Of a stretch of 64,000 nt of DNA, positions 7,341 to 16,666 are shown one piece after another. How positions within the stretch are numbered: position 1 is the stretch's first letter; each line of letters starts with the position of its first letter. This DNA comes from Fusobacterium nucleatum_L. Its GTDB lineage: Bacteria; Fusobacteriota; Fusobacteriia; Fusobacteriales; Fusobacteriaceae. The notes beneath the pieces are model-generated. The model saw nothing but the letters and a program-made list of their open reading frames with translations. It ran no database searches and was not told the origin of the DNA. Made by a program: the position numbers and the translations under genes. The stretch covers positions 496,001-560,000 of the forward strand of contig NZ_CP077172.1 in assembly GCF_050231725.1 (NCBI RefSeq). Reading direction: 5' to 3'.

Positions 7341-9527
7341 CTAACTGTGCTTTACTCTATGCATTATTTCCTCTTGCTTACCTTTATTGAAAGGTCTAGC
7401 ATTAGGTTGTGATAGGTAACCACAGACTCTCCTTATTACACTCATTTCATTACTATCATGGTTTCCACATTGTGGACAAGTAAATCCTTCTTTTGTAGCT
7501 GTAAATTCTCCTTTATAACCACAGATATGACATTTATCAACAGGTTGATTTATTCCCATATAATGTATTCCAACCATTTTAGCATATCTTAAAATATCTG
7601 ATATTGCATCCAAATTCTTTGTTAAAGAATCAGTTTCAATATAGCTAATATGCCCCCCAGCTGAATACTTATGACCTAAGGCTTCTAGTCTTAATTTCTC
7701 AAATGGACTCATATTTATTCTTGAAGAAACATGGAAAGAGTTGTCATAATAACCTTTATCTGTTATTCCTTTTATATCCCCAAATTCTTGTTTATCTACT
7801 CTTGCAAATCTATCACATAGTGATTCTGACGGAGTTCCATATAGAGCAAAACCTAAATTGTATTTTTGTTTATATTCAAGAACTCTATCAGCTATATATT
7901 TTAAGATATTAAAAGTTTTTTCATAAACTTCTTCTGATTCAGAAAAATCTTTACCATATAATAGCTGAGAAACTTCACTAAGACCAATATATCCTATTGA
8001 TACTGTTGAATATCCCCCCCAAATCAAATCTTTAATTGTATCTTTTTGCTTCTTTTCAGCAAGTGCTCCTGACATCCAAAGAATAGGTGCCATTTCTGCA
8101 ACAGTATTTTCTAAATATTTTGCTCTAAATAAACAGTTATCTTTACAAATTTCTAAAATTCTATCAAGTTCTTTATAAAATCCTTCTTCGTCTCCACGAT
8201 TTTTAATAGCTATTCTTGGTAAATTAATAGTTGTAGCTCCTATATTAAATCTTCCTGCATATTTTTCTTTGCCATTTTCATCTTTCCAAGGAGATAAGAA
8301 AGCTCTACATCCCATTGGATAAACAACAGTTTCATTTTTTAATTGTTCTTCTGTTATAAATAAAATATCAGGATAAATTGATTTTGTCATACATTCAAAG
8401 GCAAGTTGAGAAATATCCCAGTTAGGATCTCCTTCATTCAAATTTAAACCTTCACACATTGCATAAACTATTTTAGGGAAAATAGCAGTTTCTCTTTTAG
8501 CTCCAAAACCTGCCATTCTTGTTTTTAAAACATATTTTTGAACAAGTCTACCTTCCCATGAAGTTTCAGTTCCTATACCCACTGTTGTAAAAGGAGTTTG
8601 ACCATTTACAGTAGATAACGAATTTATTTCATATTCCAGACCTTGCATTGCTTGTTTTATCGATTCTTCTGTCATATCAACAGAATATCTATAAGTTTTA
8701 GGATATTTATTTTTTATTACTTCATTTGAATATTCTAAGTCTTCTTTTTTTAATTCTTCTATTTGTTCTTCACTTAAGTTATCTATATATTTTGCTCCTC
8801 TTAAAAAATGCTTTTTAAAGGTTTTCTTTATATATCTAACTAGGGCTCTATCTAAATATGGAATTGAACATCCTCCATATGTATTAGATGAAACAGAAGC
8901 AATTATTTGTACTATATGCCCAACTGCAACATCAACAGAGTTAGGTTCAAGCATTTTTGCATTACCTATATTACAGCCACCTTTTAGCATAGCTTCTATA
9001 TTTACAAGTTCACAGTTTGTTTCTCTAAAAAGTAAATAGTCTAAATCATGCAAATGAATTTCACCTTTTATATGTGCCAATTTTATATGTTCAGGAACTA
9101 TTTTATTCAAGTAATAATCTCTTGAAGAAATTCCTGCAAGTAAATCTCTTTGAACAGAAATAGTTTTTGCATCTTTATTCGCATTTTCAGATAATAACTT
9201 TTCATTAGAGGCATCTACAAGCTCTCCAATTTGTCTATATATCCCTTTTTCTTTTTCTCTTATTTCTGTTTTTAAAGTTCTATAACTTTGATAAGACATA
9301 GCTATATCTTTTTCAGATGACCCCATCAATTTCTTTACAACTATATCCTGTATTTGCTCAACTGATAAAACTTTATCAGGTAAATCTTCTACTTGGGAGG
9401 CAATTTTTTCTATTAATTTCATATTTGGTTCCCTAGAAGCTTGTTCAAATGTCTTTCTAATTGCATTTATTATTCTACTTTTATCAAATTCTATTACTGA
9501 ACCATCTCTTTTAATAACTCTTTTCAT
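7341..9527 (-). CDS. nrdD: Anaerobic (class III) ribonucleoside-triphosphate reductase
   Basis: 728 residues. Reduces NTPs to dNTPs using a glycyl radical, hence only without oxygen. An N-terminal ATP-cone (MKRVIKRDGSVIEFDKSRI) gives allosteric control; the central barrel contains the substrate-site region; near the C-terminus are a zinc site (CHICGYKG and CPQCGNHD) and the glycyl radical loop RRVCGYLSQPNARPF. Start ATG 9525-9527 follows GTGAGGC. The upstream region has a strong promoter covered by a pair of NrdR-like boxes. NrdG, its activator, follows directly. Confidence 0.97.
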   Translation of the reverse strand: MKRVIKRDGSVIEFDKSRIINAIRKTFEQASREPNMKLIEKIASQVEDLPDKVLSVEQIQDIVVKKLMGSSEKDIAMSYQSYRTLKTEIREKEKGIYRQIGELVDASNEKLLSENANKDAKTISVQRDLLAGISSRDYYLNKIVPEHIKLAHIKGEIHLHDLDYLLFRETNCELVNIEAMLKGGCNIGNAKMLEPNSVDVAVGHIVQIIASVSSNTYGGCSIPYLDRALVRYIKKTFKKHFLRGAKYIDNLSEEQIEELKKEDLEYSNEVIKNKYPKTYRYSVDMTEESIKQAMQGLEYEINSLSTVNGQTPFTTVGIGTETSWEGRLVQKYVLKTRMAGFGAKRETAIFPKIVYAMCEGLNLNEGDPNWDISQLAFECMTKSIYPDILFITEEQLKNETVVYPMGCRAFLSPWKDENGKEKYAGRFNIGATTINLPRIAIKNRGDEEGFYKELDRILEICKDNCLFRAKYLENTVAEMAPILWMSGALAEKKQKDTIKDLIWGGYSTVSIGYIGLSEVSQLLYGKDFSESEEVYEKTFNILKYIADRVLEYKQKYNLGFALYGTPSESLCDRFARVDKQEFGDIKGITDKGYYDNSFHVSSRINMSPFEKLRLEALGHKYSAGGHISYIETDSLTKNLDAISDILRYAKMVGIHYMGINQPVDKCHICGYKGEFTATKEGFTCPQCGNHDSNEMSVIRRVCGYLSQPNARPFNKGKQEEIMHRVKHS

Positions 9528-9585
9528 TTTGCCTCACACCTTTCTATTACATTTTAAATTATAAAATTTTCTTATATCTTTAATT

Positions 9586-9614
9586 ATTTTAACACTTTTT
9601 AAAAAAAATAACAA
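9586..9614 (-). promoter_or_regulatory. nrdDG promoter
   Basis: -35 TTGTTA (complement 9609-9614), 17-bp spacer, -10 TAAAAT (complement 9586-9591) with TGT before the -10. The -35 lies within the first NrdR-like box. Confidence 0.65.
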
Positions 9615-9655
9615 TATATAGTATATATAATAAAAAATTACCACTATATATTGTT
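9610..9655 (-). promoter_or_regulatory. Pair of NrdR-like boxes
   Basis: AACAATATATAGTATA (9610-9625) and ACCACTATATATTGTT (9640-9655) both resemble the NrdR consensus acaCwATATATwGtgt, lie 30 bp apart centre to centre (three helical turns, as is usual for NrdR), and their 13-bp cores are exact inverted copies. Box 1 covers the -35. NrdR is the known nucleotide-sensing repressor of nrd genes; its gene is not in the window. AT richness makes chance matches possible, but spacing and symmetry argue against it. Confidence 0.65.
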
Positions 9656-9756
9656 ATTTTTAAATATGCTTAATATGAGATTTTGAATTCTTTTAAATAA
9701 ATTATTATAAAATTTCTAATAATTTTATTTCATTTTTATATTTTTTATTAAAAATA

Positions 9757-10827
9757 TCATGTCATAATTTTAATTTGATCTTTTCCATCATCTTCAAAAA
9801 CAAAATAATCTAGAATTTTTATTTTTACCTCATCACCTTCATTTAAAGTGTTATAAGTTGAAGCTCTTGCAATTATTCTTAAAATATTTCCATTTCCAAT
9901 TTCAACTCTTAAATCATTGCAATCCCCTAAATAGAATTTAGAATAAACTTTAGCTATAATTTCTCCATCATCAGAAAGAATAGCATTTTCTGGACGAATT
10001 GCTACAACAATATTTCCTTTAAATGAACTTGTATTAGGAAGCGTTTGTCCATTACTATTATCTAGTAAAATTTTATTTCCTTCAACCTTTCCTTTGATAA
10101 AGTCGACCTTACCAACAAAGTTTGCGACAAACATATTATTAGGTTTAGAGTATATTTCTTGAGGAGGAGCTACTTGTTGTACTTCTCCCTTATTAATTAA
10201 TACAATTCTATCACTCATTGTCATTGCTTCTATTTGGTCATGAGTTACATAAATAACTGTTATTTTTAATTTTTTAGTTATTTCTTTTATTTCATATCTC
10301 ATTTCTTCTCTTAACTTCGCATCAAGATTAGAAAGAGGTTCATCTAACAATAGAATTTCTGGTTGAGCTACTAAGGCTCTTCCCAATGCAACTCTTTGTT
10401 GTTGTCCTCCTGATAATTCAGATGGATATCTATCTTTATACTGTTCTAAGTGTACAATCTTTAAAACTTGATTTACTCTTTCTTCTATTTCATTCTTATT
10501 AACTTTTTGAATTTTCAATGGATAAGCAATGTTATCAAATACATTCATATGAGGCCATACTGCATAAGATTGGAATACCATTCCAATTCCTCTTTTTTCA
10601 GGTGGTAAAAATTGTTTTTCACTTGATACTAATTTATCACCTATATATATTTCTCCACTACTTGGTTTTTCAAATCCTGCAATAAGTCTAAGCATAGTTG
10701 TTTTTCCACAACCAGATGGACCTAGTAATGTTATAAATTCTCCATCTTCAAATTTTTGATTAAATTCTTGTAAAACTGTTACATTTCCAAAAGATTTTGT
10801 AACTCCTGTTATTGTTACTGATGCCAT
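9757..10827 (-). CDS. Fbp/Pot-type ABC importer, ATP-binding protein
   Basis: 356 residues. ATPase of an importer for iron(III) or a related small substrate (phosphonate, polyamine). Walker A GPSGCGKTTMLRL, signature LSGGQQQRVALGRAL, Walker B ILLLDEPLSNLDAKLR and the switch His in VIYVTHDQ are intact; the C-terminal 110 residues form a TOBE-type regulatory domain. This architecture is that of FbpC/AfuC/PotA. It is the last gene of a three-gene set with a fused permease and a lipoprotein receptor. The substrate cannot be fixed from sequence. Confidence 0.85.
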   Translation of the reverse strand: MASVTITGVTKSFGNVTVLQEFNQKFEDGEFITLLGPSGCGKTTMLRLIAGFEKPSSGEIYIGDKLVSSEKQFLPPEKRGIGMVFQSYAVWPHMNVFDNIAYPLKIQKVNKNEIEERVNQVLKIVHLEQYKDRYPSELSGGQQQRVALGRALVAQPEILLLDEPLSNLDAKLREEMRYEIKEITKKLKITVIYVTHDQIEAMTMSDRIVLINKGEVQQVAPPQEIYSKPNNMFVANFVGKVDFIKGKVEGNKILLDNSNGQTLPNTSSFKGNIVVAIRPENAILSDDGEIIAKVYSKFYLGDCNDLRVEIGNGNILRIIARASTYNTLNEGDEVKIKILDYFVFEDDGKDQIKIMT

Positions 10828-10841
10828 ATTTTCCTCCCATT

Positions 10842-12524
10842 CTATATTGAAAATTGTCCCTTAGTCAATTTATTTAAAATATAATTAACTAAAATAACAA
10901 ATAGTAAAATAGCTGTTGCCAATGCACTTGCAACCTGTTGACTATGATATGTTTGATAGATATATAATTCATATCCAATAGTCTTAGTATTTGATGAATA
11001 AAGCAATGTTGACATTGTCAATTCATAGAATGACGGCATAAATATTAAGAAAATTCCTGCAACAATACTTGCTGCAATCAATGGTAAAGTTACATCTTTT
11101 AACATACGAAGCCAGTTTGCCCCAGATATTTGAGCAGCTTCTTCAAGTGAAGGATGAACTTGACTCATTGCTGAAACAACAGTTCTCATTCCCATTAACA
11201 TATATTTAATCATATATGCAATTACCATTATTGTTAAAGTATTATAAATATTTATTCCAAATTTACCACTCATTGATATTATAAGTGCCAAAGCTATTGT
11301 CACACTCGGTGTTCCAGAACCTAATGTTATCAAAAAGTCTGGGATTCTTTTTCCTTTTACATTTGTTCTTTGTAATAGATATGCCATCACACAAGAAATT
11401 AAAATTCCAAAAAATGCTGCAGCAGTTGCTGCTAGGAAACTGTTTGTTGTTGAACTTATAATAGAAGCTCTTGAAAAAACCTTTTCCCATGCTTTTAATG
11501 ATAAATTTGATAAAGTAAGTGGTTTCCCCATGTTTATAGTAAATGATGTTATGGCAACTGTTACAAATGGTAAAATTATCACAAAAAATGAAAAAATTGA
11601 AATTATTATTGTTATAGGTAATCTCCATTTCCCTAATTCTACAATATTTGGTCTTGTAGATTTTCCACTCATTGTTATATATTGTTTTCTCCCAACAACA
11701 AATGTTGAAATATATAAAATTATATTAGATATCAACATCAAAAATACAGCAAGAGTCATTGCATCTGTAAGTCCTTCTTCTGAACCAATATGAACAAAAT
11801 CTATTATACGCATAGTTACTGTATAAATTTGCCCAGGTGCTCCAATAATTGATGGAATACCATAAGATGAAGCAGAGGCAACAAATACTAAAAGACCAGC
11901 TGCTATTATACTTGGTGTCATCATTGGAATAGTAACTTTAAGTAAAGTTTTTAAAGGAGAAGCTCCTGAAACTCTTGAAGCTTCTTCTAAAGATGGATCC
12001 ATTTTTTCCATAGCTCTTGATATTGTTATAAAAGCATAAGGATAAAAAAAGCAAGTTAATACCCATACAATTCCAGAGGTTGTATAGATATTAAAAGGAG
12101 CATTACTCAAACCAAATATTTTCATTAAAAATTTATTTAGAACCCCAGCATTTGGATTTAAAAGTCTTAACCAAGCCATAGCTCCAACATATGGTGGAAC
12201 CATATAAGTAACTACAAATAAAGTTCTAAAAAATTTCTTTCCATACATGTCAGTTCTTCCGACTAGAAATGCTAATGGAAATGCTATAGCAACTCCAAGA
12301 ATTGTTGTAAAACCAGCAGTTATCATAGTATTTTTTAAAGCTATCCAGTTTAAATCATAGGTATAGACTCTCCTATATGCTTCCCAAGAGAAACTTCCAC
12401 CAGAAAATAGAGATTTAATTAATAAGTAGAATAATGGAAAAACTTCAAATATAAGTAAGAACGCTACTATTGCTAATATAACTATCCATTTTATATCTAT
12501 TCTCCATTTTTTTTGTTCAACCAT
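10842..12524 (-). CDS. Fbp-type ABC importer, fused double permease
   Basis: 560 residues with about 12 membrane helices in two halves; each half carries an EAA loop contacting the ATPase (DPSLEEASRVSGASPLKTLLKVTIP near residue 175 and HPSLEEAAQISGANWLRMLKDVTLP in the second half). Fused permeases of this kind occur in FbpB/AfuB/ThiP systems for iron, thiamin and related substrates. It is flanked by its receptor (upstream) and ATPase (14 bp downstream). Confidence 0.88.
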   Translation of the reverse strand: MVEQKKWRIDIKWIVILAIVAFLLIFEVFPLFYLLIKSLFSGGSFSWEAYRRVYTYDLNWIALKNTMITAGFTTILGVAIAFPLAFLVGRTDMYGKKFFRTLFVVTYMVPPYVGAMAWLRLLNPNAGVLNKFLMKIFGLSNAPFNIYTTSGIVWVLTCFFYPYAFITISRAMEKMDPSLEEASRVSGASPLKTLLKVTIPMMTPSIIAAGLLVFVASASSYGIPSIIGAPGQIYTVTMRIIDFVHIGSEEGLTDAMTLAVFLMLISNIILYISTFVVGRKQYITMSGKSTRPNIVELGKWRLPITIIISIFSFFVIILPFVTVAITSFTINMGKPLTLSNLSLKAWEKVFSRASIISSTTNSFLAATAAAFFGILISCVMAYLLQRTNVKGKRIPDFLITLGSGTPSVTIALALIISMSGKFGINIYNTLTIMVIAYMIKYMLMGMRTVVSAMSQVHPSLEEAAQISGANWLRMLKDVTLPLIAASIVAGIFLIFMPSFYELTMSTLLYSSNTKTIGYELYIYQTYHSQQVASALATAILLFVILVNYILNKLTKGQFSI

Positions 12525-12577
12525 ATTTTCCTCTTTTCTACTACATATTATAGTAATTAAATTGTAATAAAAATAAG

Positions 12578-12617
12578 AGAGTTACATTCTAGTAACAAAC
12601 TATTTTTATACAACTCT
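12578..12617 (-). terminator. Attenuating hairpin between receptor and permease genes
   Basis: AACTCT (12612-12617) and AGAGTT (12578-12583) pair across a 28-base loop in the 92-bp gap behind the receptor gene and are followed on the minus strand by a T-rich tract (CTTATTTTTATT). Such partial terminators often keep receptor mRNA above permease mRNA. The stem is short. Confidence 0.35.
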
Positions 12618-13666
12618 TAGTTTGCTTTAGTTATGAATTTTTCAAACATTTTTCTTAATTCTTCTCTATCTTTATAAGTTTTTTCCCAATTTATAGGCAT
12701 AGAAGATTTTAATATTTCATCAGTATCCTTTGCATCATAAGGAGCTTTTTCAGGATTCTTTAAAACAGAGTGCATCCAACCTTCTACTATTGCTTCTTGT
12801 CCAGCTGGTGATAAAAACCAATCAGTTAAAATTTCTGCTGCTTTTACATTTTTATTTGCTGACATATCTTCTTTAACAGTCATTATTGTACTAGGTATAG
12901 AAATTATTCCATCTTCAGGATAAATAACTTCTAGTGTAGAATTTTCTTCTTCTCTTTTCTTTAAAATAGATTCTTCAAGTATCATAATTTCAGCAGCTTC
13001 TCCTGTTTCTAATTTAGTAACAGCCACTGAACCAGATTCAACAACAACTTTTAATTTAGCTAAATTTTGGAAATATTCTTCTCCGTATTTATCACTTAAT
13101 GCAGAAACAGCAGCTAAAGCAGTTCCAGATTTTAATGGGTCAGGAATTGAAATTTTTCCTTTTAAATCTTCTCTTTTTGCAAAATCTTCAAAAGTAAGTG
13201 CTAAGTCTTCTTTTTTGTATTTATCAGGATTATACGCTAAAACCATATTTAATAAACGAACTGGATACCAATATCCTTCTTTATCATAATCTAGAGCTAA
13301 ATTTTCAGCATTTTTAGAAAGATATGTATGTAATATTCCTTTTTCTTTTAATTCTAATGAATAAGATGGTTCTGCAACCATTAACATGTCACAACCTAAT
13401 TTATTAGCTTGTAATTCAGCTATAATTTTAGATTGTAAAGTTCCTGTTCCACCTTGGAAAAATTCAACTTCCAAATTTGGAAATTCTTTTTTTAATTTTT
13501 CACTAACATTATCTATTATATCTTCATACATAGAAGTATAGATAACAATTTTTCCACTTATTTCTGTATTAGCAGAATCAACAGTTTCTTCTTTCTTTTC
13601 TCCACCACAAGCAACTAAAAACAATGTCATTAAAGATAACACAAGCCAAAAAAATCTCTTTTTCAT
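12617..13666 (-). CDS. Fbp-type ABC importer, substrate-binding lipoprotein
   Basis: 349 residues. Lipoprotein signal peptide with lipobox LVAC (Cys at about 20), followed by a two-lobed type II binding protein (IVIYTSMYEDIIDNVSEKL, EFFQGGTGTLQSKI, WYPVRLLNMVLAYNP, AAEILTDWFLSPAGQEAIVEGW). It resembles FbpA/AfuA and 2-aminoethylphosphonate receptors (SBP_bac_6 type). The paired C-terminal tyrosines that hold iron in classical FbpA are not obvious, so the ligand is open. It heads the three-gene transport operon. Confidence 0.85.
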   Translation of the reverse strand: MKKRFFWLVLSLMTLFLVACGGEKKEETVDSANTEISGKIVIYTSMYEDIIDNVSEKLKKEFPNLEVEFFQGGTGTLQSKIIAELQANKLGCDMLMVAEPSYSLELKEKGILHTYLSKNAENLALDYDKEGYWYPVRLLNMVLAYNPDKYKKEDLALTFEDFAKREDLKGKISIPDPLKSGTALAAVSALSDKYGEEYFQNLAKLKVVVESGSVAVTKLETGEAAEIMILEESILKKREEENSTLEVIYPEDGIISIPSTIMTVKEDMSANKNVKAAEILTDWFLSPAGQEAIVEGWMHSVLKNPEKAPYDAKDTDEILKSSMPINWEKTYKDREELRKMFEKFITKAN

Positions 13667-13714
13667 AAACTTTCGCCTTCCTTTTTCTTTTTATTATTGT
13701 TGTTTCTATGACTT

Positions 13715-13743
13715 AACATAACACAAATTAAAAAAAAAGTCAA
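13715..13743 (-). promoter_or_regulatory. Promoter of the Fbp-type operon, embedded in the upstream terminator
   Basis: -35 TTGACT (complement 13738-13743), 17-bp spacer, -10 TATGTT (complement 13715-13720) with TGT in front. The -35 uses the last bases of the terminator stem of the preceding operon and the spacer uses its T-tract. Confidence 0.55.
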
Positions 13744-13762
13744 TTTATAAGATTAAATTGAC
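13730..13762 (-). terminator. Terminator of the riboswitch-controlled operon
   Basis: 9-bp stem GTCAATTTA (13739-13747) and TAAATTGAC (13754-13762) with a 6-base loop; on the minus strand it is followed by nine T. It lies 30 bp past the last gene of the 13-gene operon. Confidence 0.8.
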
Positions 13763-13791
13763 CTTTTTTCAACCATTTTTTATTTATAAAA

Positions 13792-14577
13792 TTATTCTTT
13801 TTCTAAATTATCTGTTATCACCACGGATTTTATTTTTTGCTTTTCATCTTCTATTTCAACAATTTTTGTGTTTATCCCAAAATATTTTTTTAAATTTTCC
13901 TCATTAATAACTTCACTAGTTTTACCAATAATATAGTCATCTTTTCCTATTAACATAGATTTATCTGAAATTCTTAAAGCATATTCAGGATAGTGAGTGT
14001 TAAAAATACAAGTAATATTTTTCTTTTTTGCTAATTGAACAATTGTCCTTAAAATTTTTGTTTGATTTTTAAAATCTAAATGTGATTCAGGTTCATCAAG
14101 AATTAAAATTTTAGGTTCTCCTACTAGAGCTCGAGCTAAGAAAACTAGTTGAAGTTGTCCACCACTTAACTCTGAACATTTTCTATCTTTTAAATGTAAT
14201 ATTCCCATCTCATCTAAAACTTTTTCTACTATATCATAATCTGACTTTGAAGGAGTAGAGAAAATATTTAAATATTTAGCTCTTCCCATAATAGAAAGCT
14301 CTCTTACAGTATATGAAAAAGAGAAAGAATGTGCTTGGGGAACATAAGCTATATCTTTTAAATCTTTTATAGAATCAACTTTTTTATTATCAATAAATAC
14401 TTCACCAGAATTCCATTTTAAAACTCCATTAATACACTTCAATAATGTTGTTTTACCAATTCCATTTTGCCCCAATATTGTAAATATCTCTCCACTATTA
14501 ATTTTTAAATTTATATCTTTTAAAATAGGATTCCCATCAGTATATGAAAAACTTCCATTTTTTATTTCTAAATTCAT
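13792..14577 (-). CDS. BtuD/FepC-type ABC importer ATPase (second system)
   Basis: 261 residues from ATG 14575-14577, which has AGGAG nine bases upstream; a TTG nine bases earlier abuts AGGAG and is less likely. Walker A LGQNGIGKTTLLKC, signature LSGGQLQLVFLARAL, Walker B ILILDEPESHLDF, switch His in FNTHYPEYAL. Family members energise uptake of iron-siderophores, haem, cobalamin and other metal chelates. It follows its permease by two bases and is the last gene of the operon before the terminator at 13739-13762. Confidence 0.9.
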   Translation of the reverse strand: MNLEIKNGSFSYTDGNPILKDINLKINSGEIFTILGQNGIGKTTLLKCINGVLKWNSGEVFIDNKKVDSIKDLKDIAYVPQAHSFSFSYTVRELSIMGRAKYLNIFSTPSKSDYDIVEKVLDEMGILHLKDRKCSELSGGQLQLVFLARALVGEPKILILDEPESHLDFKNQTKILRTIVQLAKKKNITCIFNTHYPEYALRISDKSMLIGKDDYIIGKTSEVINEENLKKYFGINTKIVEIEDEKQKIKSVVITDNLEKE

Positions 14578-14579
14578 TT

Positions 14580-15575
14580 TTACCAACTCCTATATTTTTT
14601 AAAGATTATGATAAAAAATGGAGCCCCCACTAAGGAAGTTAATATACCAATAGGAATTTCACTAGAAGTTGCTGTTCTTGCTATTCCATCTATTATAAGC
14701 ATAAAAATTGCTCCCATAATACAAGAAGTTGGAATTAATTTTATATTATCGGCTCCTATATACATACGACATATATGAGGAATTAATAATCCTACCCATC
14801 CAATTATACCTGTTAATGTTACACAAGTTGCAGTTATCATTGTTACTGCAATAATAATAAAAGCTCTAATATAAACTGGATTCATACCTAATGCTTTAAC
14901 TTCTTCATCACCAAGAGATAAAATATTTATTCTCCACCTTAAAAAATACAATATCATAATACCAGAGATTATTGGAAATACAGCAATTTTAATATTATTA
15001 TAAGAAGAACTAGAAAAACTTCCCATAAGCCAATATGTTATAGCAGGTAATTTATCATAAGGATCAGCTGTATATTTTACAAGTGAAATTAATGCTGAAA
15101 AGAGAGCTGTTATAACCATACCAGAAAGTATTAGAGAAAGTACAGAACTTTCTCCTCTTACTTTTGATAAACTATAAGTTATAACTACACTTAATATCCC
15201 AAATAATAAAGCTAAAATAATAACATAAGAATTCATTCCAAACAGAAGTATAGCTAAAACAGCTCCAAATGCAGAGCCCGAACTTACACTTATTACATCT
15301 GGACTAACCAAAGGATTTTGAAATATTCCTTGAAAGGCTACTCCTGAAATAGAAAGTCCTGCACCTACTAATATATTCATTATTATTCTAGGTATTCTTA
15401 ATTCAAAAATTATAGAACTTTCAATTGGATTATTTTCAACTCCTTTTATACTATCTGATAGAACATCAAAAAACATCTTAGGTGATATAAAAAATCTTCC
15501 TAAAAATATTGAAATTAGTATACATAAAATTAATATAATTATAAGAAATGATATTTTTTTACTATATGTATTCAT
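14580..15575 (-). CDS. BtuC/FecCD-type ABC importer permease (second system)
   Basis: 331 residues, about ten membrane helices, typical FecCD length. Landmarks: LRIPRIIMNILVGAGLSISG near residue 58, NPLVSPDVISVSSGSAFGA, LSLGDEEVKALGMN and GIIGWVGLLIPHICRMYIGAD near the ATPase-contact region. Transports a metal chelate or corrinoid across the inner membrane as a dimer with the neighbouring ATPase. Encoded 16 bp after the receptor gene. Confidence 0.92.
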   Translation of the reverse strand: MNTYSKKISFLIIILILCILISIFLGRFFISPKMFFDVLSDSIKGVENNPIESSIIFELRIPRIIMNILVGAGLSISGVAFQGIFQNPLVSPDVISVSSGSAFGAVLAILLFGMNSYVIILALLFGILSVVITYSLSKVRGESSVLSLILSGMVITALFSALISLVKYTADPYDKLPAITYWLMGSFSSSSYNNIKIAVFPIISGIMILYFLRWRINILSLGDEEVKALGMNPVYIRAFIIIAVTMITATCVTLTGIIGWVGLLIPHICRMYIGADNIKLIPTSCIMGAIFMLIIDGIARTATSSEIPIGILTSLVGAPFFIIIFKKYRSW

Positions 15576-15591
15576 ATTTATTTTTCCTTAC

Positions 15592-16644
15592 TTAAAGATT
15601 TAAACCTTTATTAAGTTTTGAATTTAAAATAAAATTCAATTGCTCATCAGTAAGTTTATAATTGAAAAATTCTAAATAAAAATCTTTTATATCCTTTCTT
15701 ATATCATAGTCATTAAAAAGTTCTTGATTTGCTACTTTTGCTATCCATTTTATCATAAGTGGAGTTTCTGCTGAAGGAGCATCCCATCTATAAATACCTA
15801 TTGGAGCTTTAAATACTTTTTTATTTTTAACAGCACTAATTTTTGACCAATCTTGACCTTCAAATTTATTATTATAAATATCTTCAGGTAAAAATTTATC
15901 AAAATTACTTAAAATAATAATGTCAGGATCCCATTTTATAACTTCTTCCATTGTAACTTTTGACCAATGACCAGTAGTAATATCTTTAGCAACATTCACT
16001 CCACCTGCCATATCAATCATAATATTATTAACTGACTTTCCATTTGCTACAGTTAATTGAGAATCTTTAATATAAAGAATTTTTTTTCTTTTTGTATTTT
16101 CTAATTTTTCAGTTTTTGAAGCAAAATATTTATTAGTGTCCTTATGATAATTGATTAATTTTTGAGCTTTTTCTTGTTTATTAAGAATGTCTCCAAGTAA
16201 TTTTATACCTTGTTGAACATCTTCCAATGTTCCATATTTTATTGCCACTGCTGGTATTTTTAATTTATCAAGTTTTTCTATTGCATCATCTTGATAATCC
16301 CACACTACAACAAGATCAGGTTTTAAAAGAGCCAATTCTTCATAATTTATATTAAAATTATTGTCCACAAATACTGAATTTACATTTTTCATATCAGGTG
16401 CTAAGTCTTTTAATATACTTATTTCATAAGACTTTTTAGCAGAGGGATGCATTCCAACTATTTTAGAAGAATCTCCATCTACAACATAAGCTAAAGAAGC
16501 CCAAGGAATAGGAACAATAGCAATTCTACTAGGATTGTCTTTAATTGTAACTTTTTTCCCTGTTAAATCTGTAACCGTTTTTGCATTAACATTTCCAAAC
16601 AAAAATAAAAATAAAATAACCATTGAACTAAAAATTTTTTTCAT
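15592..16644 (-). CDS. Periplasmic metal-chelate/corrinoid-binding protein (second system)
   Basis: 350 residues. Signal peptide MKKIFSSMVILFLFLFGNVNA without lipobox, so probably free in the periplasm, as expected for a diderm. Type III (BtuF/FepB) receptor fold: TVTDLTGKKVTIKDNPSRIA at the mature N-terminus, LLKPDLVVVWDY, long backbone helix region, WDPDIIILSNFD, FKAPIGIYRWDAPSAETPL. Delivers its ligand to the permease encoded next. Lies directly behind the nitrogenase-like genes. Confidence 0.9.
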   Translation of the reverse strand: MKKIFSSMVILFLFLFGNVNAKTVTDLTGKKVTIKDNPSRIAIVPIPWASLAYVVDGDSSKIVGMHPSAKKSYEISILKDLAPDMKNVNSVFVDNNFNINYEELALLKPDLVVVWDYQDDAIEKLDKLKIPAVAIKYGTLEDVQQGIKLLGDILNKQEKAQKLINYHKDTNKYFASKTEKLENTKRKKILYIKDSQLTVANGKSVNNIMIDMAGGVNVAKDITTGHWSKVTMEEVIKWDPDIIILSNFDKFLPEDIYNNKFEGQDWSKISAVKNKKVFKAPIGIYRWDAPSAETPLMIKWIAKVANQELFNDYDIRKDIKDFYLEFFNYKLTDEQLNFILNSKLNKGLNL

Positions 16645-16666
16645 AAAATCACACTCCTATTATTAA

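Noticed and set aside
9690..9756. Hairpin-like A/T inverted repeat after the Fbp-type ATPase gene
   Set aside because: The arms are entirely A/T and without a good T-run; in such AT-rich DNA this is not distinguishable from chance.
11263..11628. 121-residue minus-strand ORF
   Set aside because: Alternative frame inside the importer permease; composition (very many Asn, Phe, Tyr, Cys) is that of a frame shadow.
13667..13737. Fur-box or metal-responsive operator before the Fbp-type importer
   Set aside because: No recognisable inverted GATAATG-type repeat in the short leader, so iron regulation was not claimed.
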